Source: Kofleriaceae bacterium (GTDB taxonomy: Bacteria > Myxococcota_A > Polyangia > Haliangiales > Haliangiaceae). From it: DNA of 64,000 nucleotides. Under the pieces are notes generated by a model. That model was not told where the DNA came from and did not search any database. It worked only from the letters and a program-made list of their open reading frames with translations. The position numbers and the translations under genes are program-made. Below, piece by piece: positions 40,166-48,766 of this stretch (positions within the stretch are counted from its first letter, which is position 1; every line of letters starts with the position of its first letter). The DNA lies in NCBI GenBank assembly GCA_020633495.1, contig JACKDR010000030.1, positions 1-64,000 on the forward strand, given 5' to 3'.

Positions 40166-41196
40166 GCGACCACGATCCGCGCGACGACCGCGACGACTAC
40201 CTGTGGGACGGCGGCGGCGCTGTCGACCCGGACGTCGCCCGCCTCGAGGGCGCGCGCTCGCCGGGCTGCGCCATCGCGGCGCGCCGCCGGCGCTGCCGGC
40301 GCGCCAGGCCGCGCCGCTGGCCGTACGCGGCGGCGGCGGCGGTGGTGGCGGCGGCGGCGGTGGCCGCGGTGGTGGTGCTGGGCCTGCTGCGGCGCGCGCC
40401 GGATCCGGGCCCGCCGCCGCTGGCGTGCGCCGCGCCGGCGCCCGCCGGCGGGTTCCGGTTCGAGGCCACCGCCGGGGCGCCGCGCTGCGGCGGCGACATC
40501 GTCGCCGCGGGCTGGCTGCCGGTCGGCGGCGCGATCGAGACCGGGCGCGACGATCACGTGCGGGTCCAGGTCGCCGACATCGGCCAGATCGAGCTCGGCG
40601 GCGACTCGCGGCTCGCGCTGGTCGGCACCGGCGCCGCCGAGCACCGGCTCGCGCTCGACCGCGGCCGCCTGCACGCGCGGGTCAGCGCGCCGCCGCGGCT
40701 GTTCGTGATCGACACGCCGTCGGCGACCGCGGTCGACCTCGGCTGCGAGTACGATCTCGAGGTCGGCCCCGACGGCGCCGGCGCGCTGCGGGTGACCTCG
40801 GGCGTGGTCGAGCTCGAGGGCCACGGCCGCACCGTCGTCGTGCCGATGGGGGCCGGCGCGGTGACCCGCCCGGGCGCCGGGCCGGGCACGCCGTGGGCGA
40901 TCGACGCCGCGCCGGCGCTGCGCGGCGCGCTGGCCCGGCTCGATCGCGATCCCGCCGACCCCGCCGCGCTCGACGAGGTGCTGCGGCTGGCGGTCGCGCG
41001 CGACTCGGTCAGCCTGTGGAACCTGCTCGCCGTCGTCGCGCCCGCGGCACGTGGTCGCATCTTCGATCGCCTGGCGGCGCTCGACACGCCGCCGGAGTGG
41101 GTCCTGCGCGACGACGTCGTCGCCGGCGATCCGACCGCGATCGCGCGGCTGCGCGAGTACCTCGAGGGGACCTGGCTGCACCCCGAGGTGCCGTAG
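40162..41196 (+). CDS. FecR-domain protein, probable anti-sigma/sensor partner of the ECF factor
   Basis: A 344-residue membrane protein. An N-terminal cytoplasmic part (RDDYLWDGGGAVDPDVARLE) is followed by one membrane helix (PYAAAAAVVAAAAVAAVVVL) and a FecR-like periplasmic domain (VRVQVADIGQIELGGDSRLA, LALDRGRLHARVSAPPRLFV, ATAVDLGCEYDLEVG). The segment between the start and the helix reads better in another frame at about 40240-40320 (LAGLRHRGAPPALPARQ-like), hinting at compensating indels. Placed directly after the sigma factor (ATGA overlap), it probably controls it in response to an envelope signal. Confidence 0.8.
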   Translation: MSDHDPRDDRDDYLWDGGGAVDPDVARLEGARSPGCAIAARRRRCRRARPRRWPYAAAAAVVAAAAVAAVVVLGLLRRAPDPGPPPLACAAPAPAGGFRFEATAGAPRCGGDIVAAGWLPVGGAIETGRDDHVRVQVADIGQIELGGDSRLALVGTGAAEHRLALDRGRLHARVSAPPRLFVIDTPSATAVDLGCEYDLEVGPDGAGALRVTSGVVELEGHGRTVVVPMGAGAVTRPGAGPGTPWAIDAAPALRGALARLDRDPADPAALDEVLRLAVARDSVSLWNLLAVVAPAARGRIFDRLAALDTPPEWVLRDDVVAGDPTAIARLREYLEGTWLHPEVP

Positions 41197-41258
41197 CGGC
41201 GCCCGGCCGCGGCGCCCGGTCGCGATCGACGCGGCGGCGCCGTGCGCTATCCTGCAGC

Positions 41259-41909
41259 GTGGACGCGGTCGGAGCCGACGAGCTGCGCGGGCGACGCGAG
41301 CGGATGGTCGCCGACCAGATCGCCGCGCGCGGCGTCGCCGATCCGCGGGTCCTGGCGGCGATGCGGGAGGTGCCGCGCGAGGCGTTCGTGCCGGCGGCGA
41401 TGCGCCGCCACGCCTACGACGACAACCCGGTGCCGCTCGGCCACGGCCAGACCGTCAGCCAGCCCTACGTGGTCGCGGCGATGACCGAGCTGGCGGCGAT
41501 CGGGCCCGACGACCGCGTCCTCGAGATCGGCACCGGCTCCGGCTACCAGACCGCGGTGCTGGCGGCGCTCACCGACCAGGTCTACTCGATCGAGATCGTC
41601 GAGCCGCTGGCGCGCGACGCCGCGGCGACCCTGGCGCGGCTGGGCTGCCGCGCCCACCTGCGGATCGGCGACGGCTGGGCGGGCTGGCCCGACGCGGCGC
41701 CGTTCGACGCGATCATCGTGACCGCGGCGCCGCCCGAGGTGCCGACGCCGCTGCTCGAGCAGCTGGCGCCGGGCGGCCGCCTGGTCATCCCGGTCGGCAC
41801 CGTCGACCAGGACCTGGTGCGCATCGTCCGGCGCCCGGACGGCTTCACCGAGCGCCACGTGTTCCCGGTCCGGTTCGTGCCCATGACCGGGCGCGCCCAG
41901 CAGGCGTAG
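41259..41909 (+). CDS. pcm: Protein-L-isoaspartate O-methyltransferase
   Basis: A 216-residue class I methyltransferase of the PCMT family: RERMVADQIAARGVADPRVL, MREVPREAFVPAAMRRHAY, LGHGQTVSQPYVVAAMTELA, motif I VLEIGTGSGYQTAVLAAL and APFDAIIVTAAPPEVPTPLL. It methylates abnormal L-isoaspartyl residues in damaged proteins, allowing repair. The GTG at 41259 gives the normal family length. It is a stand-alone rightward gene, with a palindrome just past its stop. Confidence 0.9.
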   Translation: MDAVGADELRGRRERMVADQIAARGVADPRVLAAMREVPREAFVPAAMRRHAYDDNPVPLGHGQTVSQPYVVAAMTELAAIGPDDRVLEIGTGSGYQTAVLAALTDQVYSIEIVEPLARDAAATLARLGCRAHLRIGDGWAGWPDAAPFDAIIVTAAPPEVPTPLLEQLAPGGRLVIPVGTVDQDLVRIVRRPDGFTERHVFPVRFVPMTGRAQQA

Positions 41910-41912
41910 CCG

Positions 41913-41932
41913 GCGGCCGCGGCCGCGGCCGC
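41913..41932. terminator. Perfect GCGGCC-type palindrome between convergent genes
   Basis: A 20-base perfectly self-complementary run of GCGGCC units sits between the stop codons of pcm and the convergent lipoprotein gene, so it could end both transcripts. No T-tract. Confidence 0.35.
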
Positions 41933-41934
41933 GC

Positions 41935-42414
41935 TCACAGCGCCGGCGCGACCTTGGTGTAGCGCTGGATCAACGTCACCAGGTAGTCGGCGAGATCGAG
42001 CACGGCCTCGTCCTCGGTGTCGCGCGGCACGTTGGCCTCGATCAGCTCGTGCTCGCCGTCGCCGGTGGGCTCGCGCAGCCGCAGCAGCACCGAGCCGACC
42101 TCGGGGTCGATGTCCTGCTCCTCGAGGTCGGGCAGGTCGGCGGCGTCGATCAGCTCCCACACCTTGCGCGCCTCCTTGGCGGTCAGCGTGTACGGGCCGC
42201 GGTCCTCGCCGCCCTCGGTGTCGGAGTACGCGACCCACATCGAGTCGCCGCGCAGCCGCATCGTCCACTCGCTGCCGTCGGGCTTGTTCGACACCATGTC
42301 GAACATGCGGCCGTTGGTCTCGCCGCGCGGATCCTCCGGGGCCGGGCCGATCGCCGGCCCGCAGCCGAGCAGCGTCGCGATCGCGAGGGCGGCGGCCAGC
42401 GCGACGGCGCGCAC
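41935..42414 (-). CDS. Small lipoprotein of unknown function
   Basis: A 159-residue lipoprotein from a GTG start (LAAALAIATLLGCGPAIG; Cys at about 18). The mature domain has the pattern MVSNKPDGSEWTMRLRGDSM, then GPYTLTAKEARKVWELIDAA and ends ADYLVTLIQRYTKVAPAL. It has no known family, but the shape (one beta-strand section, then a helix of Lys/Arg-Ala-Trp) recalls small inhibitor-like lipoproteins. It begins one base after the ACT-domain gene stop, so they form a leftward pair. Confidence 0.7.
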   Translation of the reverse strand: MRAVALAAALAIATLLGCGPAIGPAPEDPRGETNGRMFDMVSNKPDGSEWTMRLRGDSMWVAYSDTEGGEDRGPYTLTAKEARKVWELIDAADLPDLEEQDIDPEVGSVLLRLREPTGDGEHELIEANVPRDTEDEAVLDLADYLVTLIQRYTKVAPAL

Positions 42415-42415
42415 G

Positions 42416-42934
42416 TCAGCCTTCCTCCACCGCCAGGTCGACCATCAGCTCGCCGGCCAGGGCCTCGAGGCCGGCGCGCAGGTCGTCGAGCGTCGTCGTC
42501 GGCGGCACCCGCAGCACCGCGTGGGCGCGGAACAGCGGCTCGCCCGACATCGGCGCGCTGCCGACCTCCGACTCGAGCTCCTCGACGTTGACCGCCCGCT
42601 CGGCCAGCACCCGCGACACGTCGCGGACGATGCCGGGGCGGTCGTCGCCGGTGAGGTCGAGGCGAACCCGGGCGCCGGTCGGCGCCGCGGCGCCCGCGCC
42701 GGGGCGGGCCACGACCTGCAGGCCGCGGTCGTCGAGGGCGCGCAGCGACGCCACCAGCTCGTCGGTGCGAGCGGCGTCGAGGCCGACCCGCAGGATCCCG
42801 GCGAACTGGCCGCCGAGCCGGGCCATGTGGCTGGCCTCCCAGTTGCCGCCGGCGGCGGCGATGCGATCGGCGAGGGCCTCGACCAGCCCCGGCCGATCGG
42901 GGCCGATCACGGTCAGTACCAGCGAGTCGCGCAT
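42416..42934 (-). CDS. ACT-domain protein of the GcvR type
   Basis: A 172-residue protein with two ACT domains: LVLTVIGPDRPGLVEALADR (ending MARLGGQFAGILRVGLD) and VRLDLTGDDRPGIVRDVSRV (ending LFRAHAVLRVPPTTTLDDLR). The order and length match the glycine-cleavage repressor family (GcvR), which binds amino acids and regulates transcription through a partner. Here no gcv genes are nearby, so the ligand and target are unknown. It is divergent from the MgtC/DUF4010 membrane protein gene. Confidence 0.8.
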   Translation of the reverse strand: MRDSLVLTVIGPDRPGLVEALADRIAAAGGNWEASHMARLGGQFAGILRVGLDAARTDELVASLRALDDRGLQVVARPGAGAAAPTGARVRLDLTGDDRPGIVRDVSRVLAERAVNVEELESEVGSAPMSGEPLFRAHAVLRVPPTTTLDDLRAGLEALAGELMVDLAVEEG

Positions 42935-42994
42935 GGCCGTAGGTTCGCACGCGCGCCGCCGCCCGGCCACCGGCGGCCGTGCGAAGATCACGCC

Positions 42995-44308
42995 GTGAGC
43001 AGCACCGAACTGCTGGTCGAGGCCGCCTACGCCGTCGGCGTCGGGCTGGTGGTGGGCTTCGAGCGCGAGCACCACCGGGCCTCCGCCGACCTGGCGCCCG
43101 GCGACGTGCCGCGCGACAAGCACCCGGGCGCGCCGCCCGAGAGCCCGATCGGCGTGCGCACGTTCGCGCTGCTGGCCCTGGCCGGGTGGCTGGCGGCGTT
43201 CCTCGGCGATCGCGTGCCGGCGGTGGCGCCGGTGGTCGTGGTCGCGGTGGTCGCGCTGATCGGGCTGCAGTACGTCATCGTCGCCCGCCTCGGCCACGAG
43301 ATCGGCCTCACCACCGAGGCCGCCGCGGTGGTGGTGACGCTGCTCGGCATGCTGGTCCACGTCGATCGCGCGCTCGCGGTGCCGCTGACCCTGGCGACCC
43401 TGCTGCTGCTGATCGCCAAGCCGTGGATGCAGGACGCGGTGGTGCGGCTGCGCCGGCTCGAGCTGACCGCGACGATCCAGCTGCTGGTGCTGGTCGCGAT
43501 CGTCCTGCCGCTGTTGCCGACCGCGCCCGCCGATCCGTGGGGCGCCATCCCGCCCCGAAAGGTCGGTATCTTCGTCGTGCTGATCGCCGGCGTCGAGTAC
43601 GTCGGCTACATCACCCACCGCCTGCTCGGGCCGACCCGCGGCGTCGCGGTCGCCGGCCTGCTCGGCGGCCTGACCAGCTCGACCGCGGTGACCGCGGCGA
43701 TGGCCAGGCAGGCGCGCGCGGCCCCGGACGCCAGCGCGCCGGCGCAGCTGGCGGTGTTCCTGGCCAACGCGGTCATGGGCGTGCGCGTCGTCGTGATCAC
43801 CGCGGTGCTGTCACCGGCGGTGGCGTGGCAGCTCGCCGGGCCGCTGGGCGCGATGGTCGCGGTCCTGGTCGCGGCGGCGCTGTGGCGCGCGCTGGCGATC
43901 CGCCGCGGCGGCACCACCGAGGTCGAGCACGGCGCCCTCGAGCTGCGCAACCCGTTCGCGGTGGTGCCGGCGCTGACCTGGGGCGCGGTGCTGTGCGCGG
44001 TCATGCTGCTGGCCCACTTCGCCACCGCGTACCTGGGATCGCACGGCCTGGTCCTGGCCGCCGCGGCCTCGGGCCTGGCCGACGTCGACGCGATCACGCT
44101 GGCGGCGTCGCGGCAGGTCGTCGACGGCGCCAGCGGCGCCGAGATCGCGGCGCTGTCGATCTCGGTGGCGGTCGCGAGCAACACGGTGGTCAAGGGCAGC
44201 ATCGCGATGATGGGCGGCGGCCGCCGCTTCGGGCTCGGCGTCGCGCTCGCGTTCGGCGTCGCGATGGTGGCGGGCGCCGCGGTGGCCGCGGTGCAGTGGC
44301 TCGCGTAG
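42995..44308 (+). CDS. MgtC/SapB-family membrane protein with DUF4010 domain
   Basis: A 437-residue integral membrane protein with about 11-12 hydrophobic segments. The N-terminus has the MgtC signature (AYAVGVGLVVGFEREHH, similar to GLERE). The C-terminal DUF4010 part has VGYITHRLLGPTRGVAVAGL, LLGGLTSSTAVTAAMARQA and GLADVDAITLAASRQ, with the conserved Asp residues. It may be a transporter, but the substrate is unknown. The GTG at 42995 is the natural N-terminal start, 60 bases from the divergent ACT gene. Confidence 0.85.
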   Translation: MSSTELLVEAAYAVGVGLVVGFEREHHRASADLAPGDVPRDKHPGAPPESPIGVRTFALLALAGWLAAFLGDRVPAVAPVVVVAVVALIGLQYVIVARLGHEIGLTTEAAAVVVTLLGMLVHVDRALAVPLTLATLLLLIAKPWMQDAVVRLRRLELTATIQLLVLVAIVLPLLPTAPADPWGAIPPRKVGIFVVLIAGVEYVGYITHRLLGPTRGVAVAGLLGGLTSSTAVTAAMARQARAAPDASAPAQLAVFLANAVMGVRVVVITAVLSPAVAWQLAGPLGAMVAVLVAAALWRALAIRRGGTTEVEHGALELRNPFAVVPALTWGAVLCAVMLLAHFATAYLGSHGLVLAAAASGLADVDAITLAASRQVVDGASGAEIAALSISVAVASNTVVKGSIAMMGGGRRFGLGVALAFGVAMVAGAAVAAVQWLA

Positions 44309-44318
44309 GATCGACCGC

Positions 44319-45671
44319 ATGCGACGGATCCGGGCCTGGGGCGCGGCGGCGCGGCGCGGCGCGCCGGCGCTGGCGCTGGCGCTGGTGCTCGGCGTCGCCG
44401 GCTGCCTGAGCACGCCGCCGCCCGCGAACGGCGACGGCGGCGTCGCCCCCGACGCCGCGGTCGACCCCTGCGTGCGCGATCCGCGGCCGGCGACCGCGTG
44501 CGACCTGCCCGGCGACTTCACCGCGACGCCGCTGGCGGGCGCCGCGATCCGGCAGGTCTGGATCGACGACCTCAACGGCGACGGCGTCGACGATCTGCTG
44601 CTCGCCGGCACCCGCGGCGCCGACGACGGGCTCTACGTCGCCCTCGGCCCGATCGATCCGGCGGCGCCGGCCTACCAGCAGTTCCTGGTCACCGGCGCCG
44701 AGGTCCACGCGGTCGCGGTGCGCGACGTCGTCGGGCCCAGCCCGTGCGCCGACCTCGCGGTGCTCGCGGTCGAGCGCACCGACGACGTCGTGATCGCGCA
44801 GCTGTGGGCCTACCAGGGCGGCGCGTCGCCGTACGTCGACGTCCCCGCGGTCCGGGTGCTCGACTTCCAGCTGTTCGGCGCCGACGCCTACATGCACGCG
44901 GCGTGGGTCCGGCGCGACGCCACCGGCGACGACCTGTGGCTGTCGGACTCCAACCACCTGCGCATCCTGCGCACCGCCGGCGCCGTCGACGCCTTCGCGA
45001 CCGCGCCGATCGATCTGGTCTACCGGTTCGACACCACGCCCGGCTGGGACAGCATCAACGGCGTCGAGGCGGTGCCGACCGCCGACTGCGGCCGCGACGA
45101 GGTCCTGGTCATCGAGGGCGGCGGCGCCCGCTACATCGGCCAGAACGGCGGCGGCGACCCCGCCGGGGTCGCGCCGTTCGACGGCCAGGGCGTGGTCGCG
45201 CTGGGCACCGTGCGCGCCGACGTCGACGGCGTCGCTCCCGACGACGTCCTGATCGGCGGCGCCCGCAGCTTCGGCGTCTACCTGCGCGCCTACCAGGGCG
45301 CCGACCTCGTGACCACGCTGGTCACCGGCGACACCGGCTACGACGCCTACCCGGACTCGTACCGGGTCGACGGCCAGACCGTCCTGGCAGGGCCGAGCAG
45401 CCTCGACTGGGCGTTCCTCGACGGGCCCGACGGCACCGGCACCGGCACGCCGCAGCTCGGGCTGGTCCACGGCGTCCACGTCGCCGGCGGCGCGCTCGCC
45501 GCCGACGCCGCGCGCACGATCGACGTGCCCGCCGCGCTCGACCCGCTGGACGTCGTCGCCGGCGATCTCGACGGCGACGGCACGCGCGAGCTGTGGATCG
45601 TCGGGCGCGGCGGCCAGCTCCGCTGCGCCCGCGTCACCCAGCCGGTGCCGGGGCTGCAGCTGTGCCCGTGA
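44319..45671 (+). CDS. Lipoprotein with VCBS/FG-GAP-like beta-propeller repeats
   Basis: A 450-residue lipoprotein (APALALALVLGVAGCLSTP; Cys at about 29). The mature part has Asp-rich calcium-site motifs of the FG-GAP/VCBS type: VWIDDLNGDGVDDLLLAGTR near the start and VVAGDLDGDGTRELWIVGRG at the end, plus several degenerate repeats (APDDVLIGGARSFGVYL). This suggests a surface-exposed beta-propeller. It begins ten bases after the MgtC/DUF4010 stop, so the two may share a transcript. Its 3' end is ten bases from the convergent kinase-like gene. Confidence 0.8.
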   Translation: MRRIRAWGAAARRGAPALALALVLGVAGCLSTPPPANGDGGVAPDAAVDPCVRDPRPATACDLPGDFTATPLAGAAIRQVWIDDLNGDGVDDLLLAGTRGADDGLYVALGPIDPAAPAYQQFLVTGAEVHAVAVRDVVGPSPCADLAVLAVERTDDVVIAQLWAYQGGASPYVDVPAVRVLDFQLFGADAYMHAAWVRRDATGDDLWLSDSNHLRILRTAGAVDAFATAPIDLVYRFDTTPGWDSINGVEAVPTADCGRDEVLVIEGGGARYIGQNGGGDPAGVAPFDGQGVVALGTVRADVDGVAPDDVLIGGARSFGVYLRAYQGADLVTTLVTGDTGYDAYPDSYRVDGQTVLAGPSSLDWAFLDGPDGTGTGTPQLGLVHGVHVAGGALAADAARTIDVPAALDPLDVVAGDLDGDGTRELWIVGRGGQLRCARVTQPVPGLQLCP

Positions 45672-45680
45672 CCGTCGGGG

Positions 45681-47662
45681 TCACTGCACCGCGCCGCGCG
45701 AGGTGACGGCGACGCCGTCGCCCTCGATGCGGACGGTGTACTCGTAGACGCCCTTGGTCGGGGCGCCGACGAACGCCAGGCCGCGCAGGCCGCGGGCCAG
45801 GCAGCCGCGTTCGGCGGGCAGCAGCGACTCGGTGGCCGAGAAGTACGGCTTGTGCACGACGCCGTCGCCGTACAGCAGCGACAGGCCGAGCATGCGGGCG
45901 TGCTTCGAGGCCTCGGGGTGGATGCACGACGCCACCGCGGCGGCGATCTGCGACTCCAGCGAGCCGTCGTCGGCGATGCCGTCGCGGGCGGCGGGCGCCG
46001 CGACCGCGGGGGGCGCGGCGGCGGGGGTGACGGCGGCGGGGGGACGGCGGCAGGGGGTGACGGCGGCGGGGGTGACGGCGGCGGGGCTGGGCGTGGGGCG
46101 CGCGCGCAGCAGGCTGGCAGGGGCTGCCGCGCGCGCGCGCGGCGCGGGGCGGGGGCGGGTGAGGCGGCGGGATCGGGGGGGGGGCGGGATCGGTGGCGTG
46201 GAGCGGGGTGGCGACGGCGGCGGCGTGGGTGGCCGCCTGGGTCGGCGCCGACTGGAGGTTGACCGCGAGCGCGACCGCGACGAGCGCGCCGAGGCCGGCG
46301 CTCACGGTCGCGATGATCGCGACCCGCCGGCGCGGCGAGCCGCCGTGCAGCGCGGTCGCCAGCTCGAGGTCCTCGAAGAACGGATCGGAGCCGTCGGGCG
46401 CCGGCAGCGGCAGCGGCAGCGACGGCGACCGGGCGCGGGTGGTCGCGACGCGCGGCGCCGGGGTCGGGGTCGGCGTCCGCACCGGCGGGCGCACCGGCAC
46501 CGGCGTCGGCGTCCGGGCCAGCGTCAGGGTCGGCGGCGGCACGGTCACGACCGCGAGCGGCCGCGCCGAGGCGGCCTCGCGGCGTCGCGCGTCGTCGGCG
46601 GCGGCGCGCGGCCGCGGGCCAGGACGGTCCGCTGCTCGCGGACCGCGTCGGTGTGGACGACGCGGATCGTCGGCACCGGCGGCGGCGCGGCGGCGCCGCG
46701 GGCGCGGGCGCCACGTCCTCGAGGTTGGCGGTGCGGATGCCCTCGTCGTCGACCACCAGCTGCATGGTCGCGGCCAGCGGATCGATGCCGTCACCGCGGA
46801 CCCGGGTCACGACGCTGTCGGTGGTGCGCGCGCGCGTCGGGCTCGACCGCGGGGCGCAGCGTGACGACGCCGGCACGCGCAGCGTGGCCGGGCGGCGCCG
46901 CGCGGTGCCGGGCGCGGCGCCGGGGGCGGTGACGGCGGCGACGCCGGAGGTCGGGATGGCCAGCCGGTGCGTCGACCGGCTCGGCGGCGGCGGCTGGCCG
47001 GGCGTCCGATCGTGGCGCTCGACCACGCTCATCAGCTCGCGACCGAAGTCGGTGGCCATGCGGACGACGCGGGTCGGACCGTCGCCGGACGGCGCCGGCG
47101 ACGCGGTGGTGCCGGGCAGGCGCGGCGCCGGCGCCTGCTGGTCGATGAACTGGGCCAGCAGATCGCGCAGCTGGCGTAGATCGGTCCACCGCTCCTCGGA
47201 GAACGGGCTCATCGAGCGGACCAGCACCGAGCGCAGGCCGGCGGCCACGGTGGGGAACGAGTTGACGCCGGAGCCGAGCTCGCCGCGGCGGATGCGGTCG
47301 ATGCGGCGCGGCCGGTTGTTCTCGGCGCCGAACGGGTGGCGGCCGGTGAGGCGCTCGAACAGGACGACGCCCAGCGAGAACACCAGCGACCGGTTGTCGA
47401 CCATCTCGCCGCGCACCTGCTCGGGCGACGCGTACGACAGGTCGCCGTCGAGCTCGGCGTTGCGCAGCATCGAGATCAGCGCCGCCGCCGGGGTCCGGGC
47501 CGGCAGCTGCTCGGCGCCGTCGAGGGCGATCAGGAACTGCCGGACGACGCCCACCGACCGCTCCGGCTCCTCGTCCGCGATCCGCTCGGGACCGCGAGCC
47601 AGCAGCCAGAACCTCTCGGCGAACGTCGGAGGGTGGAGCGGGGTCGGCGCGGGAGTGTGCAC
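45681..47662 (-). CDS. Protein with only the kinase C-lobe, membrane segment and C-terminal domain; two frame changes
   Basis: From the GTG at 47662 the sequence shows ERFWLLARGPERIADEEPER, then kinase subdomains VIII-XI only: LSYASPEQVRGEMVDNRSLV, FSLGVVLFERLTGRHPFGAE and PFSEERWTDLRQLRDLLAQF. The glycine loop, catalytic Lys, HRD and DFG are missing, so it cannot be an active kinase. A long Pro/Ala linker follows, in which the frame changes near 46650. A membrane helix follows (VAIIATVSAGLGALVAVALA), and after a second frame change near a G10 run (46174-46183) comes the C-terminal LESQIAAAVASCIHPEASKH domain ending at 45681. The start is uncertain. Confidence 0.6.
46174..46183. repeat. G10 homopolymer inside the kinase-like gene
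   Basis: Ten consecutive G within the coding region, next to the point where the reading frame changes. Such a tract is prone both to replication slippage and to sequencing error. Confidence 0.85.
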
Positions 47663-47851
47663 GGGCCGGGATAGAGCAAGGAGCGGGCCGACGGCGTCGG
47701 GGGCGCGATCCCCGGGGGCGCCCGTGTGGTTCCGGCGCGTTCGATCGGCGGTGGTCGCGATCGGGGCCCCGGGGTGGGGCGGCGCGCGCCGGCCATACCC
47801 CCAGTCGGCACCGTGCTGCACGTGACGTCGCGTCGATGGTAGACGTCGAGC

Positions 47852-48746
47852 ATGCCGAGCCCGTGGCAGCCCGAGCACGCCGTCGACGCGGCGCTGGCGG
47901 CGCGCCTGGTCGCGGCGCAGTTCCCGGCGTATGCGGGCCTACGTCCGCTACACGGCGGCCGCGGCTGGGACGTCGACGTCTGGCGTTTCGGCGACCTGGC
48001 GTTCCGGTTCCCGCGCCGCGCCGTGGTCGCGGCCGCGCTCGATCGCGAGCTGCGCGGGCTGCCGGTGATCGCGGCGCACCTGCCGCTGTCGGTGCCGGTG
48101 CCGCTGCACGTCGGCGCGCCGGCGCTGGGCTACCCGTCCCGGTTCTGGGGCCACCGCTGGCTGCCCGGCACGACCGTCCTCGCCGCCGGGCTCGACGACG
48201 ACGCGCGCGCCGCCCTCGCCGCGCCGCTGGGCGCCTGGCTGCGCGCGCTGCACGCGATCCCGGTCGACGCCCTGCGCGCCGCCGGCGTCGGCGCCGACCC
48301 GCGCGGCGACGTCGCCCGGGTCGCCGGCCGTGGCCGGGCCTGGCTCGACGACCTGGCGCTCGACGCCGCGACCCGGGCCGGGGTCGCGGCGGTGCTCGAC
48401 GCGCCCGCCGCCGATCGACGCGGCGCCGACCGTGATCCACGGCGACGCCCACGCCGGCAACCTGCTGGTCGACGGCGGCGCCCTGGCCGCGGTGATCGAC
48501 TGGATCGACCTGGCGGTCGGCGATCCCGCGGTCGACCTCGCGATCGGGTGGAGCCTGCCGCCGCGGCGCGCCCGCGCCGACTTCCTCGCCGCCTACGGCC
48601 CGGTGTCGGCCGCGACCTGGGCCCGCGCCCGGGTCAACGCGGTGGCACGTCACGGCCTGGCGATGATCGCGGCCGGCACCGGGACGGGTGACGCGGGCGT
48701 CGCCGCCCACGGCCGCGCCGTGGTGGCGCGCGCGCTGGTCGACTGA
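47852..48746 (+). CDS. Aminoglycoside-phosphotransferase-fold (APH/choline kinase-like) enzyme, one frameshift
   Basis: The gene encodes about 297 residues if one base is removed near 48403-48410. The N-lobe reads PLHGGRGWDVDVWRFGDLAF, FRFPRRAVVAAALDRELRGL and SRFWGHRWLPGTTVLA. After the shift come the catalytic loop TVIHGDAHAGNLLVDGGALA and the metal-binding VIDWIDLAVGDPAVDLAIG. These are the HGDxxxxN and DWxD motifs of the family, which phosphorylates small alcohols, sugars or antibiotics; the substrate is unknown. The frame break lies in a short C-rich run (GCGCCCGCCGCC), so a sequencing error is likely. Confidence 0.75.
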
Positions 48747-48766
48747 CCCGCGCGAGCCGCCGGCGG

